The notes under the pieces: generated by a model | Seen by the model: only the letters and a program-made list of their open reading frames with translations | The model's database searches: none | What the model was told of the DNA's origin: nothing | Shown: one piece after another, positions 8,900-17,757 of the stretch | Position numbering within the stretch: the first letter of the stretch is position 1 | Layout of the letters: every line of letters begins with the position of its first letter | Made by a program: the position numbers and the translations under genes | From: Nocardioides alpinus | GTDB lineage: Bacteria > Actinomycetota > Actinomycetes > Propionibacteriales > Nocardioidaceae | Assembly (NCBI RefSeq): GCF_900112035.1 | Contig: NZ_FOKC01000001.1 | Span: 434,001 to 498,000, forward strand | DNA: 64,000 bases | Reading direction: 5' to 3'

Positions 8900-9799
8900 G
8901 TGGTCCTGGACGTGGCAGTCGTGGTGGTCACCTACAACAGCGCGGACCACGTCGCGGGACTGCTCGACAGCATCCCTTCGGCCATGGCCGACCTCACCTT
9001 CTCGGTCGTCGTGGTGGACAACGGCTCGAGCGACGACACATGCACCATGCTCGAGCGCCGCACCGACTGCACGCTGGCCCGCTCGTCCAACCTCGGCTAC
9101 GCCTCGGGCGTCAATCGCGGGATCGCGAGCTCGCCACCCGCCCGCACCTACTTGATCCTCAACCCCGATGCCACTCTCGATCCCGACTCGGTCCCGGTGC
9201 TGCTGGAGGTCGTCGGCCGGGCCGGGGTGGGCGTGGTCGCGCCGCGGGTCCGCGAGGCGGATGGCAGCCTGTCCCCCACCCTGCGACGCAAGCCCAGCTT
9301 GGCCAGGGCCGGAGGGCTCAGCTTCACCGGCATCGCGGCCTTCGCCGAGAGGATCGAGGATCCGGGCGAGTACGAACTCGAGCACGAGGTGGACTGGGCG
9401 GTCGGGGCGATCCTGCTGATCGACGCCGACTGCTACCGCGCCGTGGGCGGGCTGGACGAGTCCTACTTCCTCTACTCCGAGGAGACGGACTTCAGCCTGC
9501 GCGCGCGCGACCTCGGGTGGTCGACCGTCTACACCCCCCGGGCCGGCGGCATGCACGTCGGCGGGGGCTCCGGCGAGAGCGCGACCACGCACACCATGAA
9601 GATCATCAACCGCGTCCGGATCTATCGCAGGCGCGCGGGGACCCCCTTGGCCTGGGCCTACTTCGTGATCACGGTGGGCAACGAGCTCAGGCGGGCCGTC
9701 CTCGGGCACCGTCGGTCCTGGTCGACTCTGGCAGCCCTGATGCGACCGGGTCGGCGTCCGGAGGTGCTCGGCGCCTCCGAGCACCTGCTTCCCGACTGA
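8900..9799 (+). CDS. Family 2 glycosyltransferase (rhamnosyltransferase-like)
   Basis: This 299-residue protein starts with the GT2 pattern VVVVTYNSADHVAGLLDSI and VVVDNGSSDDT (nucleotide-sugar binding). The metal-binding region is LILNPDATLDPDS, and the acceptor-side motif GGLDESYFLYSEETDFSLRA is typical of WbbL-like rhamnosyltransferases. It would add a sugar to a lipid-linked intermediate at the inner face of the membrane. Its GTG start is fixed by the TATAGT element six bases upstream. It follows the polymerase gene and precedes a GT4 gene, so it likely helps build the repeat unit of the same polysaccharide. The sugar donor cannot be read from sequence. Confidence 0.85.
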   Translation: MVLDVAVVVVTYNSADHVAGLLDSIPSAMADLTFSVVVVDNGSSDDTCTMLERRTDCTLARSSNLGYASGVNRGIASSPPARTYLILNPDATLDPDSVPVLLEVVGRAGVGVVAPRVREADGSLSPTLRRKPSLARAGGLSFTGIAAFAERIEDPGEYELEHEVDWAVGAILLIDADCYRAVGGLDESYFLYSEETDFSLRARDLGWSTVYTPRAGGMHVGGGSGESATTHTMKIINRVRIYRRRAGTPLAWAYFVITVGNELRRAVLGHRRSWSTLAALMRPGRRPEVLGASEHLLPD

Positions 9800-9819
9800 C
9801 CACTACCTCTGGGGGACCG

Positions 9820-11040
9820 ATGCGTGACGTGCTCTTGATCGCGCCCGCCTGCGACGGGCAGGACGTGGGCGAATCGTGGCTCGCCCACCAGTGGGCGGAG
9901 CTGCTCTCGACCAGGGCGCGGGTGACGCTCCTGACCAGCCACAAGCGCGACCACGTGCCCCCGTCCCAGCAGCTCACCGGCGTACGCGTCGTGGAGTGGC
10001 CCGAACCTCCCGGGGTGGGCCGTTTCGAACGGTTCAACAGCCTCCTGCAACCCGGGTACGCACCGTTCTACGTCCGGGCCCGGCGCTGGTTGCGCCGCGA
10101 GCTGGCCGCCGGCGCCACCTTCGACGTCGCGCACCAGGTCGTCCCCGTGGCCATGCGCTACCCGTGCCTGGCCGACGGGCTCGGGATCCCCGTCGTCGTC
10201 GGCCCGGTCGGTGGTGGTCTGGAGTCGCCGCCGGCGTTCGTCGCGGAGGAGGGAGCCACCCCGTGGTACCAGCGGCTCCGCGCGCTCGACCAGGCGCGGC
10301 TCGCCCACGACCCGCTGCTGCGCAGGACCTACGAGGGCGCCGCCTGCGTGGTCGGCATCGCACCCTACGTGGGCGAGCTGTTGTCGCGGCTCTCGCTCCA
10401 ACGGCTCGAGATCATGAGCGAGACCGCTGTCCGCAGCCTCCCTGCGCCGGTGGACCGCTCCGGGCGGAGCGGACCGCTGCGGCTGGTGTGGGTGGGTCGG
10501 GTCATCCGCACGAAAGGGCTGCGCGACACCGTGCGCGCCCTCGACCTCGTGCGCGACCTCGACGTCGTGCTGGACGTCGTGGGCGACGGCAACGACCGTG
10601 CGGCCTGCGAGGAGCTGGTCGAGGAGCTCCGGCTCGGAGATCGCGTTACCTTCCACGGCTCGCTCCCACGCGAGCAAGTCACCGGGTTCTACGAAGCCGC
10701 TGACGTGTTCGTCTTCCCCAGCTATCGCGAGCCGGGGGGGAACGTCGCTCTCGAGGCCATGGCCGCGGGACTGCCGGTCATTGTGTGCGAGCGCGGCGGG
10801 CCGGGGGCCAACGTCGACGACTCGTGCGCCTTCCGCCTGGAGGCCGAGAGTCCGGACCAGCTGGCCGCCGACTGCGCGGCCGCTGTCCGGACGCTGGCCG
10901 CAGACCCCGCCCTACGCACGCGCATGGGCGAGGCCGGCCGACGCAAGATCCAGACGTCGCACCTGTGGGAGCAGAGGGTCGAGCAAATGATCGCCCTCTA
11001 CGAAAGCGTCATCACCGAGGGAATTATCCCGGGTCGCTGA
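9820..11040 (+). CDS. Family 4 glycosyltransferase
   Basis: The 406-residue protein has the two Rossmann-like halves of a GT-B enzyme. The C-terminal donor-binding half is clear: LRLVWVGRVIRTKGLRD, FHGSLPREQVTGFYEAADVF and the EX7E block SYREPGGNVALEAMAAGLPV. The N-terminal half is divergent, as usual for the acceptor side. GGGGGA lies just before the ATG. It is 20 bp after the GT2 gene and is probably the last plus-strand gene of the polysaccharide operon. It retains the donor sugar's stereochemistry by family rule; the sugar is unknown. Confidence 0.85.
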   Translation: MRDVLLIAPACDGQDVGESWLAHQWAELLSTRARVTLLTSHKRDHVPPSQQLTGVRVVEWPEPPGVGRFERFNSLLQPGYAPFYVRARRWLRRELAAGATFDVAHQVVPVAMRYPCLADGLGIPVVVGPVGGGLESPPAFVAEEGATPWYQRLRALDQARLAHDPLLRRTYEGAACVVGIAPYVGELLSRLSLQRLEIMSETAVRSLPAPVDRSGRSGPLRLVWVGRVIRTKGLRDTVRALDLVRDLDVVLDVVGDGNDRAACEELVEELRLGDRVTFHGSLPREQVTGFYEAADVFVFPSYREPGGNVALEAMAAGLPVIVCERGGPGANVDDSCAFRLEAESPDQLAADCAAAVRTLAADPALRTRMGEAGRRKIQTSHLWEQRVEQMIALYESVITEGIIPGR

Positions 11041-11055
11041 TCGGCTGCCCGACCT

Positions 11056-12012
11056 CTACGCCGGTGGCACCCGCTGCTCGCTGTGCCGCCAGCGGTTGCC
11101 GCTCCAGACGTTACCGGGGGCAGTCTTGTCGAAGTCGGTGATCGCAAACCAGTAGCCACAGTTGCCTGTCGGCCCGCGCTCGAAGACGTTGTCGATGAAC
11201 CGGATGTTGTTGACTCCGTCGGAGTACGGCTTTCCCTTGGTCGAGCCGCCGTAGGCGCACGCGCCGCCCGTCGAGGCCAAGAACAGGTTGTTCTCGATCA
11301 GGTTGTCCTCGACGACGGCGCCGTCGCCGTAGCCCGTGAGGCTCGCCGAGCACCCGGCGTCGGGCGGAACGTCCGGTGCGTCGCACGTCAGGGTGTTGTG
11401 GATGATCTTCGCCTGCGAGCCCATCCTGACCCCGGACTCGTGTTCCTTGCCGGCCTCGTCCGTCATCTGGCCGTGGACATAGCTGTCGATGACTTTGCAC
11501 CTGTACCAGCACATGATCGAGCGCGTGCCGCCCACCACCTCGACGCGTCGGGCCGTGAACCTGATCGAGCCGATGCCCGACCAGACCTGCTCGCCGGCGT
11601 CCACGTTCGAACGCCTGATCTTGAACGAGGTGTCGTGCGCCTCGTAGTCGTTCCACACGGTGCCGTTGATCTTCGAGTTGGTGATGATCACTCCTGCGGC
11701 ACGGATCTCTAGGTCGCAGTCGACCAGCTTGCCATCGATGACCGTGTTGTCACGGGTGATGGCGCACGGCCCGTTGTAGGGCTGCAGCGTGACGCCAGCC
11801 GGTACACCGGTGTTCGCGGCGGACGGCCACTTCCTCTCCGCGCGCTGGGACCTGAGCGTGTCGGTCGGTTGCACCGAGGCCACGACCGGCGAGGTCTCGT
11901 GGGCAGGCGCCGGGCCTGCGGACGCCAGGGTCGGCGCGGCCAACAGAGCGGTCGCGAGGCCGACGACGGAGACGAAGGCAGCCGACAGGCGCCCTCTTGT
12001 AGGAGAACTCAT
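11056..12012 (-). CDS. Secreted right-handed beta-helix (pectate-lyase-like fold) protein
   Basis: The start giving MSSPTRGRLSAAFVSVVGLA followed by TALLAAPTLASA is a clear Sec signal peptide, with GGAAGG eight bases upstream of the ATG; longer forms beginning further upstream lack a plausible signal. The mature part (about 280 residues) shows the repeating short beta-strand pattern of parallel beta-helix proteins (VIDGKLVDCDLEIRAAGVII, SKINGTVWN, RFIDNVFERG). The cysteines probably form disulfides. Such proteins bind or cleave polysaccharides. It converges on the GT4 gene with a 15-bp gap, so a role in processing the exopolysaccharide is plausible, but no catalytic residues could be assigned. 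Confidence 0.7.
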   Translation of the reverse strand: MSSPTRGRLSAAFVSVVGLATALLAAPTLASAGPAPAHETSPVVASVQPTDTLRSQRAERKWPSAANTGVPAGVTLQPYNGPCAITRDNTVIDGKLVDCDLEIRAAGVIITNSKINGTVWNDYEAHDTSFKIRRSNVDAGEQVWSGIGSIRFTARRVEVVGGTRSIMCWYRCKVIDSYVHGQMTDEAGKEHESGVRMGSQAKIIHNTLTCDAPDVPPDAGCSASLTGYGDGAVVEDNLIENNLFLASTGGACAYGGSTKGKPYSDGVNNIRFIDNVFERGPTGNCGYWFAITDFDKTAPGNVWSGNRWRHSEQRVPPA

Positions 12013-12146
12013 GGAAACACCCTTCCAAACCACGGGACCGGGTTGGGGTTCGCGGCGGACGCCGGCGCACGGCATTCCACGCACGACCCGGTTCGATTCG
12101 TGGGCCATCACCGTAGCCCAGACCGGACGGCACAAATTAGGTATAA

Positions 12147-12701
<555 letters not shown>

Positions 12702-12784
12702 TCGGCCAAATGCGGATGGAGATGAGCTTCGCAGCAGGACAGGCCTATGACCCGGTGGAGATCCGTCCGTGTCGGTGATCCCGC

Positions 12785-12886
12785 CCGGCGATGGGGTGCA
12801 GCACCTTCATGGTCTTCGACTTCATGCGGGTGCCGGCGGCGAGGACGATGACGGCGAGGTTGTCCATGGCCGCAGTGCGTCACTGC
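12785..12886 (-). pseudogene. Truncated duplicate of the glmU start
   Basis: The minus strand from an ATG at 12867 reads MDNLAVIVLAA, then GTRMKSKTMKVLHPI, the first ~26 residues of the GlmU of this window with two glycines of the nucleotide loop missing. At DNA level it matches 5631-5738 in the same orientation, with about six mismatches and one 6-bp deletion, and the match continues past the start codon into the upstream region. Beyond codon ~26 the similarity stops. It therefore is a non-functional fragment left by a duplication or recombination event, and together with glmU it brackets a 7.1-kb segment. Confidence 0.85.
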
Positions 12887-12901
12887 CCCGGCGCGTCATT
12901 T

Positions 12902-12907
12902 TAGGAT
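12902..12907 (+). promoter_or_regulatory. -10 element (TAGGAT) of the short-chain dehydrogenase gene
   Basis: TAGGAT ends six bases before the ATG at 12914, which predicts a leaderless transcript. Confidence 0.6.
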
Positions 12908-12913
12908 CCCTTC

Positions 12914-13753
12914 ATGAAGAACCTCAACGACAAGGTCGCCGCCGTGACCGGAGCCGGCTCGGGCATCGGGCGGGCGCTGGCCCTGCATCTGGCGGACAAG
13001 GGCTGCCGGCTCGCGCTGTCAGACGTCGACGCCGCCGGTCTCGCCGAGACCGAGCGGCTGCTCGCCGGACGCGCACGAGCCGTCACCACGGCCGCCGTCG
13101 ACGTCGCCGACGAGGCCGCGGTGCTCGCCTGGGCGGACGCGGTGGTGGCCGACCACGGCCGCGCCAACCTCGTCGTCAACAACGCCGGCGTCGCGCTGTC
13201 GGGCACCGTCGCGTCGCTCTCGACCGAGGACTACCGCTGGATCATGGGCGTGAACTTCTGGGGCGTCGTCCACGGGACGAAGGCGTTCCTGCCGCACCTC
13301 GAGGCCTCCGGTGAGGGACACGTCGTCAACATCTCCAGCGTCTTCGGGCTCACCGCGCAGCCGCTGATGAGCGGCTACAACGCCAGCAAGTACGCCGTCC
13401 GCGGCTTCACCGAGTCACTGCGCCAGGACCTCGAGCTCACCCGCTCCTGCGTCAGTGCCACGTGCATCCACCCGGGCGGCATCAAGACCAACATCGCCCG
13501 CGCCGCACGGGTGGACGACAGCGTCGCCGGCGCCACCGGCAAGAGCGCGGACGCGTCGAGCCGCGAGTTCGAGAAGTCCTTCATCACCTCCCCCGCCAGG
13601 GCGGCCGAGGTGATCGTGGGCGCGGTCGAGAAGAACAAGCGCCGCGCGCTGATCGGCCCCGACGCCCGGGTGTTCGACGCGATGGTGCGCATCGCCCCCA
13701 CCGGCTACCAGCGGCTCATCACCGGTGTCGTGCGCTCGCGGGGCGCGAAGTGA
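12914..13753 (+). CDS. Short-chain dehydrogenase/reductase (SDR), NAD(P)-dependent
   Basis: At 279 residues this is a classical SDR. It has the cofactor loop TGAGSGIG (12-19), the NNAG motif (VVNNAGVAL), the catalytic serine in VNISSVFG and the YxxxK pair (Y155, K159 in YNASK). It would oxidise or reduce an alcohol/ketone pair on an unidentified substrate. The C-terminal extension (IVGAVEKNKRRALIGPDARV) is typical of actinobacterial SDRs acting on lipids or hydrophobic compounds. Its stop overlaps the GTG of the following alpha/beta-hydrolase by four bases, so the two are translated together and may act on the same substrate class. Confidence 0.88.
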   Translation: MKNLNDKVAAVTGAGSGIGRALALHLADKGCRLALSDVDAAGLAETERLLAGRARAVTTAAVDVADEAAVLAWADAVVADHGRANLVVNNAGVALSGTVASLSTEDYRWIMGVNFWGVVHGTKAFLPHLEASGEGHVVNISSVFGLTAQPLMSGYNASKYAVRGFTESLRQDLELTRSCVSATCIHPGGIKTNIARAARVDDSVAGATGKSADASSREFEKSFITSPARAAEVIVGAVEKNKRRALIGPDARVFDAMVRIAPTGYQRLITGVVRSRGAK

Positions 13754-14637
13754 GCCGCCGTACGGCGCTCGGGGCGCGCGTGCTCGCCACCGCGACCCGT
13801 GCCGAGGCCAGGGCGTACGGCCTGCGCGAGCGCCGGGTCGACGTCGGCGACACCACGCTCGCCGTCCTCGAGGGCGGCCCGGTGGACGCGCCGGTGGTCG
13901 TGCTGCTGCACGGCTACACCGCCGACCGCGTCGTGTGGATGCGCTTCGCCAAGCACCTCGTCCGCGACCACCGGGTCGTCGTGCCGGAGCTCGCCGGCCA
14001 CGGCGCGTCCGGGTTCACCACCGGGACCGGCTTCTCCGCGCCGGCCCAGGCCGCTCGCGTGGCCACCCTGATGGAGCGGCTCGGCATCGAGCGCGCCCAC
14101 GTCGCCGGCAACTCGATGGGCGGCTTCGTGGCTGCGACGCTGGCGCTGGCGCATCCCGACCGGGTCGCGTCACTGCTGCTCAGCGACGCGGTCGGCGTCG
14201 CCTCACCCGAGCCGAGCGAGGCCGAGCTGCAGATCCGCTCGGGCCGCAACCCGTTCCTCCTCGACGACGTGGCCGCCTTCCCCGAGTTCTACGCGATGAC
14301 GATGGCCCGACCGCCCTTCGTGCCGGGCTTCGTGCGCGCCGCCATCGCCGAGGACTACGTGTCACGCCGCGAGGAGCTCGAGGAGATCTTCACCGACTTC
14401 TTCGGCGTCGCCACGCTCGACGACCGGCTCGGCGAGATCACCGCGCCGACCCTGGTGATGTGGGGCGAGCAGGACCGGCTCGTCCACCGCAGCACCGCGC
14501 AGGTGTGGGCGGACGGCATCCCGGGAGCGCGCACCGTGCGCTACCCCGACGCCGGCCACATGCCGATGCTCGAGATGCCTCGGCGCACGGCCGACGACTA
14601 CCGCGCCTTCCTCGAACGGGTCAGCCCTCGGCCCTGA
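13750..14637 (+). CDS. Alpha/beta-fold hydrolase
   Basis: The 295-residue protein carries a complete catalytic triad. The nucleophile is S122 in the elbow GNSMGG, the acid is in LVMWGEQDRLVH, and the histidine is in PDAGHMPML. The oxyanion region is VLLHGYTADRVVWMRF. The fold includes lipases, esterases, and C-C bond hydrolases; the substrate cannot be told. The start is the GTG in the GTGA overlap with the SDR stop. Its 3' end overlaps the convergent kinase gene by 17 bp. Confidence 0.85.
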   Translation: MSRRTALGARVLATATRAEARAYGLRERRVDVGDTTLAVLEGGPVDAPVVVLLHGYTADRVVWMRFAKHLVRDHRVVVPELAGHGASGFTTGTGFSAPAQAARVATLMERLGIERAHVAGNSMGGFVAATLALAHPDRVASLLLSDAVGVASPEPSEAELQIRSGRNPFLLDDVAAFPEFYAMTMARPPFVPGFVRAAIAEDYVSRREELEEIFTDFFGVATLDDRLGEITAPTLVMWGEQDRLVHRSTAQVWADGIPGARTVRYPDAGHMPMLEMPRRTADDYRAFLERVSPRP

Positions 14638-15211
14638 GCACGAGATCGGCACGCTCGCGGGGTCGCTCCTGCTGCTCGTAGGCGTGGCCCTCAGGGATCC
14701 ACTTGGTGTCCCACAGGTCGAGCTCGGCCCGGTCGTCGCCCTGGAGCAGGTTGCGGGACTTGGCGCGAGCACCGGCCGCGTCGGGGTCCATCTCGATCCA
14801 GACCGCCAGGTCGAACCAGGCGTCCGTGCGGTCGTTGAGCAGCCGGATGCCCTCGACGACCAGCACCGGCGGCATCGGGTGGTCCTCGGTGCCGGTCTCG
14901 CCACCCCACCAGCGGTAGTCGTAGCGCAGCCGCTCGGACCCGGTGCGGGCTCCGCGCACCACCGCCTCGAGGAGCGGCCAGTCGCACTGCTCCCACATCC
15001 CGGCGTCCGGGCCGCACGTGGTGGCGTAGAACGCGTCGGTCGCGACGACCTGGTCCTCCTCGAGCCCGAGGTCCGCCGCGAGCCTCTCGGCGAGGGTCGA
15101 CTTGCCCGCCCCGCCGTGACCGGTGATCCCGACGACGGGGACCCGGCCCTCAGTGGTGGCGACCAGCTCGCGCACCCGCGCCAGCAGGTCGTCGTACGTC
15201 GTCTCGCTCAT
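14621..15211 (-). CDS. Uridine-kinase-like P-loop protein
   Basis: The 196-residue protein has a P-loop GITGHGGAGKST (about 28-39), a substrate region (VVATDAFYATTCGPDAGMW) and the PVLVVEGIRLL strand. This matches the uridine kinase/phosphoribulokinase-like group that phosphorylates nucleosides or related small molecules with ATP. The ATG giving MSETTYDDLL is preceded by GGAAGG about 12 bases upstream. It is shorter than true Udk (about 210), so uridine kinase activity is likely but not proven. Confidence 0.75.
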   Translation of the reverse strand: MSETTYDDLLARVRELVATTEGRVPVVGITGHGGAGKSTLAERLAADLGLEEDQVVATDAFYATTCGPDAGMWEQCDWPLLEAVVRGARTGSERLRYDYRWWGGETGTEDHPMPPVLVVEGIRLLNDRTDAWFDLAVWIEMDPDAAGARAKSRNLLQGDDRAELDLWDTKWIPEGHAYEQQERPRERADLVLRAEG

Positions 15212-15345
15212 CGCGTGCCAGCCTTCCAGCACGCCCACCACGGCGCACGCGAATTGCGGTCGATCGGACCCAACGGTCCGTTCGTGCTGCGCACGAGCGT
15301 GGCTCGGGGCGGGGCGACCCCGTGGGGTCCGTACGACGACGCCCG

Positions 15346-15717
15346 TCAGGTGGAGGCCTCGAGCTGTCGGCGCAGCACGACCTCCAGCGCACCCACCGAT
15401 CCCCCCATCGCGTCGAGCTCGGCGGCACCCACCAGCTCGCGCCAGCCCGACCCGTCGCGCCCCAGCACGACTGGTGCGCCGGTCGCGGCGACACTCGCGC
15501 GCAGCTCGTCGTCGAGCTCGTTGAGGTGGAGGAGCCGGACCGGGACCGGCAGGCTCGCCGCCATCCGGTCCCACTCGCCCTTGCGGCGCACGGTGGAGTG
15601 GGTGATGTCGCAGAGGCCGCAGTGCTTCGTGCCGCGCAGCTTGCCCCAGACGTACGCCGCCTCGCCCAGCAGCCCGCCGTCGGCGTCGTACACCCCGACG
15701 AGCTCTGTGATGGCCAT
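15346..15717 (-). CDS. Hypothetical protein with a CGLCDITH motif
   Basis: This 123-residue protein starts at an ATG six bases behind a -10 element. It opens with a strand-rich region (MAITELVGVYDADGGLLGEA) and contains H-C-G-L-C-D-I-T-H at about residues 32-40. The CxxC flanked by histidines suggests metal binding or a redox-active pair. I do not recognise the family. It stands alone between the kinase gene and tRNA-Gln. Confidence 0.65.
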   Translation of the reverse strand: MAITELVGVYDADGGLLGEAAYVWGKLRGTKHCGLCDITHSTVRRKGEWDRMAASLPVPVRLLHLNELDDELRASVAATGAPVVLGRDGSGWRELVGAAELDAMGGSVGALEVVLRRQLEAST

Positions 15718-15723
15718 TCCTGG

Positions 15724-15729
15724 ACGCTA
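15724..15729 (-). promoter_or_regulatory. -10 element (TAGCGT) of the CGLCDITH gene
   Basis: Read on the minus strand, TAGCGT lies six bases upstream of the ATG at 15717. Confidence 0.55.
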
Positions 15730-15741
15730 CCGCCCGGACAC

Positions 15742-15823
15742 TGGCTCCCCGGGATGGAGTCGAACCATCGTCGCTAGTCCTGATTCAAAGTCAGGCGGGC
15801 CCTGCCGGCAGACCAACCGGGGA
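15742..15823 (-). tRNA. tRNA-Gln (anticodon TTG)
   Basis: On the minus strand the 82 bases fold as a tRNA: acceptor stem TCCCCGG/CCGGGGA, discriminator G and an encoded CCA, D-stem GGTC/GGCC, anticodon stem CCTGA/TCAGG around the loop CTTTGAA (anticodon TTG), and T-arm GATGG-TTCGACT-CCATC. The anticodon decodes CAA. The variable region is about nine bases, longer than the usual four to five of a class I tRNA. The anticodon loop is otherwise normal and a functional tRNA is likely. Confidence 0.85.
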
Positions 15824-15910
15824 ATGTGCACACAATCCTAGGGCCCGACCTTCACCACTCCTCCACACGCCTCGGGGCGATCCCTGATGCCCGAGGACGG
15901 CCGGGACCGC

Positions 15911-15916
15911 TAGCGT
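15911..15916 (+). promoter_or_regulatory. -10 element (TAGCGT) of the ABC exporter operon
   Basis: TAGCGT ends seven bases before the GTG at 15924. This decides that start over a GTG at 15915, which falls inside the element. Confidence 0.6.
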
Positions 15917-15923
15917 GGCTGTC

Positions 15924-16883
15924 GTGACGGGGGAACGCACGGGCCAGGCGCCGGTCATCACGACCGCCGGCCTCACGAAGCACTACGGATCGGTCCACGC
16001 GCTGACCGATCTCACGGTCGACGTCGGCGAGGGCGTGACCGGACTGGTCGGCGCCAACGGGGCCGGCAAGTCCACGCTGATCAAGATCCTGCTGGGGCTG
16101 CTCGAGCCGACGGGCGGCCACGCACGCGTGCTGGGCCACGACATCGAGCACGAGAGCCAGGAGATCCGCCGGCTCGTCGGCTACATGCCCGAGCACGACT
16201 GCCTGCCGCCCGACGTCAGCGCGAGCGACTTCGTGGTCCACATGGCCCGGATGTCCGGCCTCGGCGCCTCGGCGGCGCGGGAGCGGTCCGCCGACGTGCT
16301 GCGCCACGTGGGCCTCGACGAGGAGCGCTACCGGCCGATGGGTGGCTACTCCACCGGCATGAAGCAGCGCGCCAAGCTCGCCCAGGCGCTCGCCCACGAC
16401 CCGCGGCTGGTCTTCCTCGACGAGCCGACCAACGGCCTCGACCCGGCCGCGCGCAACGACATGCTCCGGCTCGTCGAGCGCATCGGCAGCGACTTCGGGA
16501 TCGCCGTCCTCGTCACCTCCCACCTGCTGGGCGAGCTCGAGCAGGTCAGCGACCACGTCATCGTGCTCGATGGCGGGCACCTCCTGCGCTCCAGCGCGAC
16601 GGGTGACTTCCTGCAGCGCACCGGCAGCCTGCTGGTGGAGGTAGTGGGCACCGAGACCGAGCGCGACCGGCTCGGCGAGGCACTCGCCCAGCGCGGCCTG
16701 GTCTGCCGCCCGCGGGGCGCGATGGTCGCGATCGACCCACCGCCGTCCGAGCTGGCCCAGGAGGGTGCCGCCCACGACCTCATCCGTGACGTCGCCGCCG
16801 AGCTCGGTCTCGGCCTGATGCGGCTCCAGCCCGACCGCGGCCACCTCGAGGACGTCTTCCTGGACGGAGCTCCACGTGTCTGA
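15924..16883 (+). CDS. ABC transporter ATP-binding protein (first pair)
   Basis: This is a 319-residue nucleotide-binding subunit of an ABC-2 type exporter. It shows Walker A GANGAGKST (43-51), a degenerate signature YSTGMKQRAKLAQAL, Walker B LVFLDEPTNGLDP and the switch histidine in LVTSHLLGE. The C-terminal ~100 residues are the regulatory tail of this subfamily. It overlaps the next gene by eight bases. The operon holds two ATPases and two permeases, alternating. The transported substrate is unknown; lipids, drugs or peptides are typical. Confidence 0.9.
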   Translation: MTGERTGQAPVITTAGLTKHYGSVHALTDLTVDVGEGVTGLVGANGAGKSTLIKILLGLLEPTGGHARVLGHDIEHESQEIRRLVGYMPEHDCLPPDVSASDFVVHMARMSGLGASAARERSADVLRHVGLDEERYRPMGGYSTGMKQRAKLAQALAHDPRLVFLDEPTNGLDPAARNDMLRLVERIGSDFGIAVLVTSHLLGELEQVSDHVIVLDGGHLLRSSATGDFLQRTGSLLVEVVGTETERDRLGEALAQRGLVCRPRGAMVAIDPPPSELAQEGAAHDLIRDVAAELGLGLMRLQPDRGHLEDVFLDGAPRV

Positions 16884-17757
16884 CATGAGTCGCCCCGGCG
16901 TGATCCACGACCTCGGCTACCGCCACTACGACGGCCTGCGCGAGGGCACGCCCGCCATCGCCCGCACGCTCTTCGTCACCGGCCTGCGTCACGTCTACGG
17001 CCTGGGACGCTCGGGCAAGTCGAAGGTGATGCCGTTCCTGCTGCTCGCGATGTCGGTGCTGCCGGCGCTGATCGTCGTCGGCGTCGTCGTGCTCACCGGG
17101 CTGGACAGCCTCCCGGTCTCCTACGCCGACTACACCAACCAGACCCAGCTGCTCGTCAGCCTCTTCGCCGCCGCGCAGGCCCCCGTGCTGTTCTCCCGCG
17201 ACCTGCGGCACCGCTCGATCGTGCTCTACCTCGCACGTCCGCTGTCGGCGCCCGTCTTCGCCGTGATGCGCTGGCTGTCGCTGACCGTGGCGCTGTGGCT
17301 CTTCATGGCGGTGCCGACCCTCATGCTCTTCATCGGCGCGATGCTCTCGGGACTCGACAAGAGCGACCAGGTCACCCAGCTCCTCAAGGCGGTCGTCCTC
17401 CAGACGCTCCTGGCCCTGCTCATCGCCGGCATCACCGGACTGATCTCCTCGGTCTCCCTGCGCCGCGGCTTCGCGGTCGTCGGCTCGGTGATGGCGCTGA
17501 TCGTGCTCACCGGCGTGGTCACGGCCGTGCAGGCGATCGCCGCCGAGCAGGACGCCGACTCCGCGTCCACCACCGCCGGGCTGTTCTCCCCCTGGTCGCT
17601 CTACAGCGGCCTCGCCAACGCGTGGGACGCGGGCATCGACACGTTCGTCCCGGTCGACGGCGCGTGGGCAGTGGCGTACGCACTGGTCGCCCTGCTCCTC
17701 GCCGCCGCCTGTCTCCTCGCGCTCGTCGCCCGCTTCCGGAAGGTGGGCTCGCGATGA
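16876..17757 (+). CDS. ABC-2 type transporter permease (first pair)
   Basis: The 293-residue protein has a short cytoplasmic N-terminus (GYRHYDGLREG) and about six membrane helices, for example PFLLLAMSVLPALIVVGVVV and a last helix AVAYALVALLLAAACLLALV. RDLRHRSIVLYLARPLS is the coupling-loop pattern of ABC-2 permeases. It pairs with the ATPase before it and overlaps the next ATPase start in an ATGA. Confidence 0.85.
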   Translation: MSDMSRPGVIHDLGYRHYDGLREGTPAIARTLFVTGLRHVYGLGRSGKSKVMPFLLLAMSVLPALIVVGVVVLTGLDSLPVSYADYTNQTQLLVSLFAAAQAPVLFSRDLRHRSIVLYLARPLSAPVFAVMRWLSLTVALWLFMAVPTLMLFIGAMLSGLDKSDQVTQLLKAVVLQTLLALLIAGITGLISSVSLRRGFAVVGSVMALIVLTGVVTAVQAIAAEQDADSASTTAGLFSPWSLYSGLANAWDAGIDTFVPVDGAWAVAYALVALLLAAACLLALVARFRKVGSR

